Position numbers and translations under genes: made by a program. A DNA stretch of 16,542 nt from Bacteroidia bacterium (GTDB lineage Bacteria > Bacteroidota > Bacteroidia > NS11-12g > UBA9320), in assembly GCA_013042025.1 (NCBI GenBank), contig JABDQY010000127.1, positions 1-16,542 on the forward strand, in the 5' to 3' direction. The notes beneath the pieces were generated by a model. It ran no database searches, was not told the DNA's origin, and saw only the letters and a program-made list of their open reading frames with translations. Below are positions 1 through 7,283 of the stretch, piece by piece. The stretch's first letter is position 1; each line of letters begins with the position of its first letter.

Positions 1-826
1 GTTGTACATAGAAAAAGGCATTTGGGTCAAGAACGGAAATTGCTTCTTTTAATCTATGGATTTCTAATCGAGTTACAATGGTCATTACGATATCGGTATC
101 TGATTTAACATCAAATGAATTTGGTAAATAACCTCTTTCACCTTTGTATACAGAAATTGCCTTATTAAAGTCTTTTACAATAATGGATTTTACCTGTTCA
201 TGTTCTTTTGATATAATGGTTAAGGCAGTGTATTCTTCAAAACCATCTACAACGTAATCGGAAGTTTGAACAGCCGTGAAATAGGTTAGAATGGAATACA
301 TAGCTGCTTCGATACCAAAACTAAATGCGGCTAAGAGAAATATAATGGTATTGGTTAGCAGTACAATTTCTGTTGTTGAAAATCCAGATTTCTTGTTTGT
401 ATAATGAGCAACTATCTCGAAGCCGTCAATTACACCACCTCCTTTGATGACAAGTCCAATACCTAAACCCATCAGTAAGCCCCCAAAAACTGCAATTAAT
501 ATCTTGTCGTTTGTTACCGTAGGGATTACAACAAACTGCATGGCAATAATGAGTAATATGATAGCAATGAGAGCTTGCACGGCGAAGGTTTTACCCATGG
601 TTTTATAACCAATTATTACAAATGGTAGATTGAACAAAAACAGAAATAGACCAATGTTAATATGAAAGGCTTCATGAGCAAGAATAGAGAAACCAGTTAC
701 TCCACCATCTAAAAAATGATTGGGAATCATGAATCCTTTTAATGCAAGAGTGGCACATAAAACACCGATAACGGTATAAAGAATAGAAGCGGGAGAAAAA
801 ATGCTTTTCCAGTGTATATCTTTCAT
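1..826 (-). CDS. YitT family membrane protein (DUF161 + DUF2179), 3' end cut by window edge
   Basis: Reading the minus strand from the ATG at 826 gives 275 uninterrupted codons to the left edge, so the C-terminus is missing; the family is usually near 290-300 residues, so little is lost. The protein starts MKDIHWKSIFSPASILYTVIG and has about five hydrophobic segments in its first 180 residues, with the glycine-rich signatures LDGGVTGFSI and KGGGVIDGFEIVAHYTNKK that mark YitT/DUF161 proteins. After the membrane part comes a soluble domain (YTALTIISKEHEQVKSIIV ... DIVMTIVTRLEIHRLKEAI) matching DUF2179, a ligand-binding-like cytoplasmic domain. The transport or other function of the family is not firmly established. 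The start lies 22 bases after the stop of the HD-domain gene, so the two are probably co-transcribed. The family call is secure; the role is unknown. Confidence 0.9.
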   Translation of the reverse strand, partial: MKDIHWKSIFSPASILYTVIGVLCATLALKGFMIPNHFLDGGVTGFSILAHEAFHINIGLFLFLFNLPFVIIGYKTMGKTFAVQALIAIILLIIAMQFVVIPTVTNDKILIAVFGGLLMGLGIGLVIKGGGVIDGFEIVAHYTNKKSGFSTTEIVLLTNTIIFLLAAFSFGIEAAMYSILTYFTAVQTSDYVVDGFEEYTALTIISKEHEQVKSIIVKDFNKAISVYKGERGYLPNSFDVKSDTDIVMTIVTRLEIHRLKEAISVLDPNAFFYVQ

Positions 827-847
827 AAGAGGGTGGCGAAAAATAAT

Positions 848-1429
848 CTAATTTGAATTATTATTCTTTAACTCAGCAAGAAATTTTTGTTTGACGGGTT
901 CTCTATTTTTTCTAGCAAAGGCAGTATGATAGCTGTGATTTTCGAGAAATCTTATTTGAAGGTCATTCCATTCCTTGCGATTTGAGACTATTTTTTGAGA
1001 CTTAAACTCATGATACAATGTTTCCCCAATTCTGTAAAAATTTTCCGTACCTAAATAATCTAAATCAGCATCACAAATAATTTCTTCTAAGAGTGTTTTA
1101 GGTTGTTGAGGTAGTTTTGTTGCTTGAACTAAAGAACAAATTACTTCGATGTCTTTTTTTGAATATCCCCAATCAGGTAATTCATTTTTAATATACTCAA
1201 TCCCCTTTGCTTCGTGATCAGAATAATTCCATAGAATGCCTAAATCATGCATAAGAGCTGCAGTTCTCAATAAATGTGCTTTATGAGAATCTATTTTGAG
1301 TCGTTTAATGTATTGATTGCAACTTTCTAGAACGGCTAAAGTATGATGTAATCCATGGTAACTTAGATCTTTAGAAATCTCAGAATTGATTTTCTCAGAA
1401 ATAAATCTTTTTAATTTTCTAATACTCAT
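848..1429 (-). CDS. HD-domain metal-dependent phosphohydrolase (small, stand-alone)
   Basis: A 193-residue soluble protein with no signal peptide or membrane segment. The HD metal-binding set is visible: H25/H28/H29 in YHGLHHT, the H61-D62 pair in LMHDLG, H72, and D120/D122/D124 in CDADLDYLG. HD proteins are divalent-metal phosphohydrolases that act on nucleotides or phosphodiesters. The order YHGLHHT, HDLG, ATKLPQQP, LLEEIICDADLDYLG, FLENHSYHT resembles, from memory, the N-terminal HD module that in Bacteroidota is often fused to the membrane domain of Pycsar-effector-like proteins; that membrane part is absent here. It is transcribed away from a class III adenylate cyclase across 210 bases, which suggests a cyclic-nucleotide substrate, but this is inference. 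The next gene in the same direction encodes the YitT protein after 21 bases. The HD call is strong; the substrate is unknown. Confidence 0.85.
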   Translation of the reverse strand: MSIRKLKRFISEKINSEISKDLSYHGLHHTLAVLESCNQYIKRLKIDSHKAHLLRTAALMHDLGILWNYSDHEAKGIEYIKNELPDWGYSKKDIEVICSLVQATKLPQQPKTLLEEIICDADLDYLGTENFYRIGETLYHEFKSQKIVSNRKEWNDLQIRFLENHSYHTAFARKNREPVKQKFLAELKNNNSN

Positions 1430-1639
1430 TTATAGTAGTTCTTCTGAATTATTTAAAAAATAAAATGGACTAAAGAAATATATCTTCATAGGTCAATGTA
1501 TCAGCCAAATTTAGCTATATTTCAGTGAAACGAAAAATATCTTTTACACGATTCCAATGAGGTGTCCTTTAAATATAATCATCAAGGTAACATATCATCT
1601 TCATTTTTACTTACTTTGTAAAGTTAACCCTACCTTTTA
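1430..1639. promoter_or_regulatory. divergent promoter region between HD phosphohydrolase and adenylate cyclase
   Basis: This 210-base AT-rich interval must carry promoters for both directions. For the cyclase the best -7-like element is TTACTTTG at 1611-1618, one mismatch from the Bacteroidota TAnnTTTG consensus and 21 bases before the ATG. For the HD gene the best is TATATTTC on the minus strand (1475-1482), also one mismatch. I see no convincing -33 element for either and no CRP-like TGTGA-N6-TCACA palindrome. The region call follows from gene orientation; the individual elements are weak. Confidence 0.45.
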
Positions 1640-3394
1640 ATGATAAAAAACCTCGTAATTCTTTTTCTGGTCGTTTCGGCTTATGGGAGATGTTATGCTC
1701 AAGAATTTGATTCAAGAGATGACAAAGAAGTAGTTTCTGAGGTTGAAAGACTTCACAAAAAAGCTCATGACTTGTTTTTTTCAGAAGACTCTATAAAACA
1801 TGCAATTAATCTATTAGAAGAGGCCTACAAAATTTCTGATGAAGCCAACTACTCAAGTGGCATTATTGAGAGTACAGAAGAGCTGGGGAGAGGTTATCTT
1901 TCTTTATCTGAAAACGCAAAAGCAACACGCTACTTTTATATGTCCTTAAAGAAAGCGGAATCAATTAATGATTCAGCAGGTGTTTCACAAGCTTATATTG
2001 GTTTAGGTTTGGTGATGTATGGAATGCGTAAGTGGTCAGATGCAATTTCATACTTTACGCAATCTTCTGTCTATAATCATGGAGTAGAAGCTTCATCTTT
2101 AATAGGTTACTTATTAGGATTATGTTATTTAAACCAAGGAGATTATGTTAAGTCTCGTGATTATTTATTGAATTCTAAAGAAGCTTTTGATAAAGAATCT
2201 ATGCAAACAGGAGTTCTTGAATCACGATTGTATTTGAATAATTTAGAAGCTCAACGATCAATAAAACCCAGAATTATGCAAGAGTATGACACGCTATTGG
2301 CATTGTTTGAATCAAGAAATGAGAAAGTTGGTGTGTGCTTTACACTTGAAGGGAAAGCAAAATACTTATTGAAACTTGGGCAAATTGAAGAAGCATCAGC
2401 TTGTGCAAATGAGGCGTTAAGAATTGCTCGAGAGGTTGGTTTAGTCTATCCACTTCATTCGATATTAGATGTAGTAATTAAAACAGAATACGAAAGCGAG
2501 CGATATAAGTCAGCTGCTGATTACTTACTTGAGTTGGAAGGTTTGAAGGATTCGTTGATGAACGAAGATGCGGCCACTCAAATTGCAATGTTGAAAGCAG
2601 GTCATGATTTTGAAAAGAAAGAAGTGTCATTTGGGGCTCAAATAGAGAAAAGGAATAGGCAACGAATTGGACTGTTGGTATTGCTAGTAGCTCTGGGTAT
2701 TGTTACAATCTCCGTTTTCTTATCGTTACGTGGGGTGGCAAAAGAGCGGAAAAGGTCAGATGAATTATTAACCAATATACTACCTAAAGAAACAGCGAGA
2801 GAGTTAAAAGAAACCGGAACATCAAGTGCGATAGCACATAAGCAAGTAACAATTGTATTTGCTGATATCGTTAAGTTTACGCGGATAGCATCCAATCTGG
2901 AACCACAAGCATTGGTAAAAATGTTACATACCTATTTCAGCAAGTTTGATCTAATAATAAAATCATTTGGGTTAGAAAAAATTAAGACTATTGGCGATGC
3001 CTATATGTTTGTATCCGGATTACATAGCTCAACAAATAACAGTGCATTAAAAGCAGTTGAGTCTTCCATACTAATGCTTGCAGCAGTTGAAGGATTGGAA
3101 AAAGAGATGCTCGAAAAATATGGGGTTAGTTTTAAGTTTAGAATTGGTATGCACACGGGTGAGGTTGTGTCTGGTGTAGTAGGAACAGTAAAGTACGCGT
3201 TTGACATTTGGGGAGATGCAGTTAATATAGCAGCAAGAGTTGAGCAGAATAGTTCACCAGGTTGTATCAATATAACTGCAGGCACCTATGAATTGGTGAA
3301 GGATAAATACAATTGTGAATCGAGGGGGAAAATGCAAGTTAAAAATATGGAGGACCAAGAAATGTACTTTGTTAAAGCACAAAAAAAAACATAG
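1640..3394 (+). CDS. membrane-bound class III adenylate cyclase with exported TPR-type sensor region
   Basis: A 584-residue protein predicted to make cAMP from ATP. Residues 1-20 look like a signal peptide ending RCYA before QE. Residues about 35-330 are helical TPR-like repeats (for example AINLLEEAYKISDEAN and GLGLVMYGMRKWSDAISYF). One membrane span lies at about 343-363, followed by a short linker with NILPKETARELKETG and the cyclase domain at about 400-580. The catalytic set appears complete: metal-binding D409 (VFADIVKFT) and D453 (KTIGDAYM), adenine-selecting K449 and D522 (FDIWGDAVNIAAR), and transition-state N529 and R533. The Lys/Asp pair indicates ATP rather than GTP. The signal peptide and single span put the TPR region outside the cytoplasmic membrane and the catalytic domain inside, so it probably senses an envelope signal. 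The HD phosphohydrolase is its divergent neighbour. The ATG at 1640 is chosen because the signal peptide begins there. Confidence 0.93.
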   Translation: MIKNLVILFLVVSAYGRCYAQEFDSRDDKEVVSEVERLHKKAHDLFFSEDSIKHAINLLEEAYKISDEANYSSGIIESTEELGRGYLSLSENAKATRYFYMSLKKAESINDSAGVSQAYIGLGLVMYGMRKWSDAISYFTQSSVYNHGVEASSLIGYLLGLCYLNQGDYVKSRDYLLNSKEAFDKESMQTGVLESRLYLNNLEAQRSIKPRIMQEYDTLLALFESRNEKVGVCFTLEGKAKYLLKLGQIEEASACANEALRIAREVGLVYPLHSILDVVIKTEYESERYKSAADYLLELEGLKDSLMNEDAATQIAMLKAGHDFEKKEVSFGAQIEKRNRQRIGLLVLLVALGIVTISVFLSLRGVAKERKRSDELLTNILPKETARELKETGTSSAIAHKQVTIVFADIVKFTRIASNLEPQALVKMLHTYFSKFDLIIKSFGLEKIKTIGDAYMFVSGLHSSTNNSALKAVESSILMLAAVEGLEKEMLEKYGVSFKFRIGMHTGEVVSGVVGTVKYAFDIWGDAVNIAARVEQNSSPGCINITAGTYELVKDKYNCESRGKMQVKNMEDQEMYFVKAQKKT

Positions 3395-3416
3395 CTGCTA
3401 TTCAGCAACTATGTTT
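3387..3416. terminator. bidirectional intrinsic terminator between convergent genes
   Basis: A hairpin has arms 3387-3398 and 3405-3416 with a six-base loop and one C/A mismatch. It is flanked by an A-run at 3381-3389 on the left and a T-rich run at 3419-3425 on the right, so it can act for transcription from either side. The stop codon of the cyclase (3392-3394) lies inside the left arm. It serves the cyclase from the left and the small exported protein gene (stop at 3439) from the right. Confidence 0.8.
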
Positions 3417-3438
3417 ACTTTTTTAAGTTAGATATTTT

Positions 3439-3891
3439 TTATTCAGGATATTCGCAAAGCATTGGACAGAAAGAAGCACTTCCTGTTCGTAGCAAAACAT
3501 TAGCGGTTTTAGTAGGATAAAATATTATTCCTAATTGAGAGTTACCAGTGGCATCTGCTGTTTGGTAAAACCTGAATTTAATATATTCATCTGCACTTAT
3601 TCCGCAGATATCTCGTAAATGCTTTTTGCCAATAAAACCTCCAATTGTTGTATTGGATGGAAGGCTATTTGCTTCAATAAAATTGGTTTGGTACGAAGCA
3701 ATGAGTGTGTTGGCGGTTGAGTTATTGATCCATTGCCCTTTTACAGGATCATCTTCTTCATCAGCGGTTTCAAGAACAACTGGGGTCATTTCTAAAGTTG
3801 ATTTTGATTGAAGATCGAAAGTGTTAAAGAATAAGATACCTAGGATTAGGCCACAGGTAAGTCCTGTGAAAAATTTTAAGTTTGATTTCAT
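3439..3891 (-). CDS. small exported or membrane-anchored protein of unknown function
   Basis: A 150-residue protein I cannot assign to a named family. Residues 7-23 (FFTGLTCGLILGILFFN) form a signal anchor or uncleaved signal peptide. A polar acidic linker (ETADEEDDPVKG, about 41-52) follows, then a folded region (about 55-150) with GGFIGKKHLRDICGISADEY and YIKFRFYQTADATGNSQLGI. Cysteines outside the membrane part are C96, C142 and C146; the last two form FCPMLC four residues from the C-terminus and could make a disulfide or bind a metal. It is a monocistronic unit: promoter at 3927-3934, terminator at 3387-3416. The start is well supported by the signal anchor and the promoter spacing. The domain may be a Bacteroidota-specific periplasmic module, but this is only an impression. 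Confidence 0.8.
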   Translation of the reverse strand: MKSNLKFFTGLTCGLILGILFFNTFDLQSKSTLEMTPVVLETADEEDDPVKGQWINNSTANTLIASYQTNFIEANSLPSNTTIGGFIGKKHLRDICGISADEYIKFRFYQTADATGNSQLGIIFYPTKTANVLLRTGSASFCPMLCEYPE

Positions 3892-3926
3892 GAGGTTAAT
3901 TATTAAGGGTTAAATTTTTGTTCAAT

Positions 3927-3934
3927 CAAATATA
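3927..3934 (-). promoter_or_regulatory. -7 element TATATTTG for the gene at 3439-3891
   Basis: On the minus strand TATATTTG is an exact match to the Bacteroidota TAnnTTTG -7 consensus, 35 bases before the ATG at 3891. A run of T about 20 bases further upstream could be a weak -33 element. The predicted transcript start is near 3920, giving a leader of about 29 bases. Confidence 0.6.
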
Positions 3935-3980
3935 GTGAAAAAATTTAAAGTCCTAAAAATCAGGGAATAATGCAAATTAA

Positions 3981-4006
3981 AAAGCGGCAATCTAAATTGC
4001 CGCTTT
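3981..4006 (-). terminator. intrinsic terminator of the T9SS repeat-protein operon
   Basis: A perfect ten-base-pair stem (arms AAAGCGGCAA at 3981-3990 and TTGCCGCTTT at 3997-4006, six-base loop) lies 22 bases past the stop of the minus-strand gene at 4029. On the minus strand the stem ends in five T and then AATTT, as expected for a Rho-independent terminator. It closes the three-gene operon 8288-4029. Confidence 0.88.
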
Positions 4007-4028
4007 CTCCAATTTCGGGGATGTAGGG

Positions 4029-6230
4029 CTAATTTTTTAATACTTTTATTGCAGCAGTTCCTTCATCTGAAAGTAAGGTAATACTATAGAATCCAACACT
4101 ACCCTCAATTTCTAGTGTAATTTGTTCGGTAGAATATTCAGAAAACTGTGAAACAAGTCTTCCTGCAAAATCCCGAACTTCAACATGTAAGTTACTGCAA
4201 ATTTTGTTTAGATCAATGGTTACCAAACCTCTTGTAGGATTAGGATAAACCAAGATGTTTGAACTGAGGGTATTCTTACTAACACCAACATTGGAAATTT
4301 GATAACAACTAGAAAGAAGACTACAATTGTCTTGCGTTACAAGAACAGCGTATAATCCATTTTTAGCAGGATTAAAACTCTTATTGGTCTCACCGTTAAT
4401 AGGTGTATTGCCATTATTACAATCTACCCATTGATAGGTTGCGTTAGTAGCTGTTGCCGTTAGCGTGTTGTCAAATCTTGTTACACCTGTATCTACCGTA
4501 TTTATGGTCAAGTTAATGGTTAAAATGCTATCGCAGAACGTGCTGCTTGTTAAGGTGTCTTTATATGTTCCACTTTCAGTCCAAGTATATTTTAAACTAG
4601 GTGATACATACTCAAAACAAGAGGCTGCAGTTATGTTTTCGGACTTGGTTACGTTTACGGTTAAGTTAACGGTTAAAATACTATCACAACCAATGCTATT
4701 TGTTAAGGTGTCTAAGTAAGTTTTGGATGTTGTCCATACATGGTTCCCACTTGGTGAGGTGTAACTATCACAAACGGTTGTATCTAAACTTGCCTGTGTT
4801 TCTTGCAAAAAGAAAAGCTTTATACTTTGGGTAGTAAACGAATCGAGCCCGCTGGTTGTGTCTTTTACGTATAATGAAACATCTTTAGTTTGATACATAA
4901 ACACGTGGGTAGGTTCCCACTCGTTACTTGTGGTTCCATCGCCAAAATCCCAGAATACACTATCAGCATCTACACTTTGGTTTTGGAAGGTCACCACTAC
5001 TGAATCACAGTAACTCACCGCACTATGCGTGAACTTTGCAATTGGCAATGAAGCCTTGGTAATAGAGTCCGTAGTTACCACACTCCATTTTCCCTTCTTA
5101 TCTTTAAACTGAAAATGGATAGAATAATCCCCTTTCCAAAGGTGGGTCATATCAAAGGTTTTCATTAACTCAAATTGACTCACAGAAGGTGTTATTTCGG
5201 CATAAGTCATTTTATCATCGTCTTCGTTAAACCAATAGCGATATTCCACCATCTTGTTAGCAACAACCGCAGTTTCTGGTTTCTTAAAGAAAAATTGAGC
5301 TAAAGGAACACTCCAATAACCGCCATCATCTCTAAAACGAATGGTGATTGTGTGCAGACCAGTGTTCAGTGCTGAAACGTCTATATTTTTCATCAAATCT
5401 AAGTGCTGTGTTGAAGATACAGTTTGCAAAGAGGCATTAGCATAATCCTCATCAAACCAATACTCGTATGTAGTAAGCGATTTAGTGGCTGTCATTCCAG
5501 TCTCTGGTTTCTTGAAGAAGAACTGAGAAACAGGAACACTCCAAGCTCCAACATCATCTTGAAAACGAAGTGAAATGGTATGTAAGCCAGTAGTTAAATT
5601 GGATACATTCAAACTGCTAACCAAATCAAACGAAACTGAAGGTGAGATGGACTGTGTTGTGGCATTTTCAAAATCACCGTCGTACCAAATCTGATAGTTA
5701 ATCATTTTAGCATTGGAACCAGATTGAATAACAGGTTTTTTGAAGAAGAACTGAGAAACTGGCACACTCCAAACTCCAAGATCGTCTTGAAAACGAAGTG
5801 AAATAGTGTGTAATCCGGTTGCTAAATTACTTACGTTCAAACCGCTTATTAAATCATAGGAAAGAGTTGGAGAAACAGATTGAGAAGTTGCATTTTCAAA
5901 ATCACCGTCGTACCAAATCTGATAGTTAATTATCTTGGCATTTGAACCAGAAGATATAACTGGTTTTTTAAAGAAGAACTGACTCAATACAGGACTGTAC
6001 TTTGCACTATCGTCTACAAATCGCACGTTAAAAGTGTGTAGACCGGTAGCTAAGCTACTCACGTTGAACGAAGAGTTCAGTGTATAGGGTGAAGCAGGTG
6101 ATGCAGCACTAACAGAGGTTATGGTTGAATCGCTATCATACCAATACTCGTAAGCCGTTATTTTGTTTTGGGCTACTGCACCAAAATTAATAAAAGCCAA
6201 TATCAATATGAGTAAAATTTGTTTTTTCAT
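4029..6230 (-). CDS. secreted multi-repeat PKD protein with type A T9SS sorting domain
   Basis: A 733-residue exported protein. In order: signal peptide 1-20 (GAVA before QN); five repeats of about 65-76 residues (about 26-90, 102-166, 178-241, 255-317, 329-391) that begin YEYWYD-like, contain NVSSLATGLHTFNVRF and mostly end in QFFFKKP; a PKD-like domain at about 395-470 with WDFGDGTTSNEWEPTHVF; two cysteine-containing repeats at about 480-526 and 530-577 (VCDSYTSPSG ... GCDSILTVNLTVN); an Ig-like segment at about 585-645; and the C-terminal sorting domain from about 655 (ILVYPNPTRGLVTIDL). The last is the T9SS type A signal, so the protein should cross the outer membrane and be surface-bound or released. 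Its repeats suggest adhesion or a structural role; I see no catalytic motif. It starts one base after the stop of the second beta-helix gene, so it is translated from the same mRNA. Confidence 0.9.
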   Translation of the reverse strand: MKKQILLILILAFINFGAVAQNKITAYEYWYDSDSTITSVSAASPASPYTLNSSFNVSSLATGLHTFNVRFVDDSAKYSPVLSQFFFKKPVISSGSNAKIINYQIWYDGDFENATSQSVSPTLSYDLISGLNVSNLATGLHTISLRFQDDLGVWSVPVSQFFFKKPVIQSGSNAKMINYQIWYDGDFENATTQSISPSVSFDLVSSLNVSNLTTGLHTISLRFQDDVGAWSVPVSQFFFKKPETGMTATKSLTTYEYWFDEDYANASLQTVSSTQHLDLMKNIDVSALNTGLHTITIRFRDDGGYWSVPLAQFFFKKPETAVVANKMVEYRYWFNEDDDKMTYAEITPSVSQFELMKTFDMTHLWKGDYSIHFQFKDKKGKWSVVTTDSITKASLPIAKFTHSAVSYCDSVVVTFQNQSVDADSVFWDFGDGTTSNEWEPTHVFMYQTKDVSLYVKDTTSGLDSFTTQSIKLFFLQETQASLDTTVCDSYTSPSGNHVWTTSKTYLDTLTNSIGCDSILTVNLTVNVTKSENITAASCFEYVSPSLKYTWTESGTYKDTLTSSTFCDSILTINLTINTVDTGVTRFDNTLTATATNATYQWVDCNNGNTPINGETNKSFNPAKNGLYAVLVTQDNCSLLSSCYQISNVGVSKNTLSSNILVYPNPTRGLVTIDLNKICSNLHVEVRDFAGRLVSQFSEYSTEQITLEIEGSVGFYSITLLSDEGTAAIKVLKN
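4500..4793 (-). repeat. two tandem cysteine-containing repeats in the T9SS protein gene
   Basis: Two copies of about 47 codons encode the pattern xCDSYTSPSG ... W(T)xSxTYxDTLT ... CDSILTxNLT (residues about 480-526 and 530-577). This module is, from memory, common just before T9SS sorting domains in Bacteroidota. Each copy has a pair of cysteines that could form a disulfide outside the cell. Confidence 0.8.
5058..6155 (-). repeat. five tandem YEYW...QFFFKKP repeats inside the T9SS protein gene
   Basis: Five coding repeats occupy about 6155-5961, 5927-5733, 5699-5508, 5468-5280 and 5246-5058. Repeats two and three are the closest, with a period of 228 bases (76 codons); a 41-base run is exactly identical between 5662-5702 and 5890-5930. 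The fifth repeat is degenerate and lacks the FFFKKP end. The pattern indicates growth by internal duplication, with the two-three step the most recent. Confidence 0.9.
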
Positions 6231-6231
6231 T

Positions 6232-7248
6232 TTAATAATCTTCAGCGTTTACTTTGATCTCAATATCCAGTGTACCATTTGGTTCTACGGCATCGGGAAT
6301 TTTCTTGTATATGATATGAGGTATGCTAGGTACCGAAGACTCCTTCCACGGATACAAGCCTCCATATATACCTACTTGCGTACTATCTACGCCTAGGTAC
6401 ACTCCAGCCGAGTCTAAATGAAAATCATCGTCATACGAAAAAGCATTACCCAAATGATTTACAAAAATGGAGTCTACTATAGGGTAGGTATAGTTATTAC
6501 TATAGAGGTTTGAAGTTCCAGTGGTGTTAGCTACATTTACATTATTTGATATCACATTAGTACTGCCAGACAAAGGATAATTATTATATCTCACTAGCCT
6601 AAAAATATTGTTGGCAACAACACAATTGGTTACGTTATTCATTACATATCGTGTTGAGTTATTTGGTGCCGATTCATAAAGTAGAATATTGTTATAAAAG
6701 GCATTCTGATTGCCGTTATATATTTGACGGATTATTATATTATTGGAAATAATAGAGTTGGCCCCACTTGCTAGGTTGATTCCTCCGACAATGTTTTCTT
6801 TGAAAGTTAGATACTGACAAGGATTGGTTTGGTTACCAGACATAGTAAAGCTACCCAGTATACAACGAGAAATCGTGAGGTAGTCAACCTTGTGGTTAGA
6901 TGGTATGCTAATATCGCTTAACTCTAACCCTTCAATAAACGTACTGTCTGCATCTTGGTAAATATTAATGGTTCCAGTAATGACCGTGCTTCGTGTTGCT
7001 TTAGTCGTATCTGGGTAATGCCCTGCACCATAGATCGTTAATCGTTTATTGATGTTGGATGGTGCCGAGAATACTCCTCCAGATAGATAAACTGTATCTC
7101 CTGCTATCGCAGAATCATATGCTTGGATAAAGGAGTTAACTCCATCATATATTTCCGTAACCCCATTGTGATGTAAAGCGACCTTTTGCTGTGCTTGTAG
7201 GTTTAAGCCTAGCAAAGCTAGAGCTATAAGTATGATTGATTTTTTCAT
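6232..7248 (-). CDS. exported right-handed beta-helix protein (copy B of a tandem pair)
   Basis: A 338-residue protein with a signal peptide (MKKSIILIALALLGLNLQA before QQKVALHH). The N-terminal part (GDTVYLSGGVF, RLTIYGAGHYPDTT) and the Asn/Ile-rich middle (SIISNNIIIRQIYNGNQNAFYNNILLY) are typical of right-handed parallel beta-helix folds, found in polysaccharide lyases and in non-catalytic surface proteins. I see no clear catalytic Asp/Lys/Arg set, so enzyme activity is not claimed. It has no T9SS sorting domain and ends in SSVPSIPHIIYKKIP ... KVNAEDY, a tail shared at 43 of 46 residues with copy A. It is second in a three-gene operon: 35 bases after copy A and one base before the T9SS repeat protein. 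Confidence 0.82.
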   Translation of the reverse strand: MKKSIILIALALLGLNLQAQQKVALHHNGVTEIYDGVNSFIQAYDSAIAGDTVYLSGGVFSAPSNINKRLTIYGAGHYPDTTKATRSTVITGTINIYQDADSTFIEGLELSDISIPSNHKVDYLTISRCILGSFTMSGNQTNPCQYLTFKENIVGGINLASGANSIISNNIIIRQIYNGNQNAFYNNILLYESAPNNSTRYVMNNVTNCVVANNIFRLVRYNNYPLSGSTNVISNNVNVANTTGTSNLYSNNYTYPIVDSIFVNHLGNAFSYDDDFHLDSAGVYLGVDSTQVGIYGGLYPWKESSVPSIPHIIYKKIPDAVEPNGTLDIEIKVNAEDY

Positions 7249-7283
7249 TGTTGTTTTTTTAATGAGCTAATATTTTGGTTAGT

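Noticed and set aside
2638..3285. Open frames on the minus strand inside the adenylate cyclase gene (2638-2895 and 3001-3285)
   Set aside because: They lie opposite the conserved cyclase domain, show no recognisable family or signal sequence, and are explained by the codon pattern of the real gene.
848..3394. A canonical Pycsar anti-phage operon
   Set aside because: The genes are divergent, the cyclase has the ATP-type Lys/Asp pair and a membrane sensor region, the HD protein lacks the effector membrane domain, and no other defence genes are present.
4465..4719. Plus-strand open frame opposite the T9SS repeat protein
   Set aside because: It lies antisense to the two cysteine-containing repeats, and its own internal repetition mirrors theirs; no family features.
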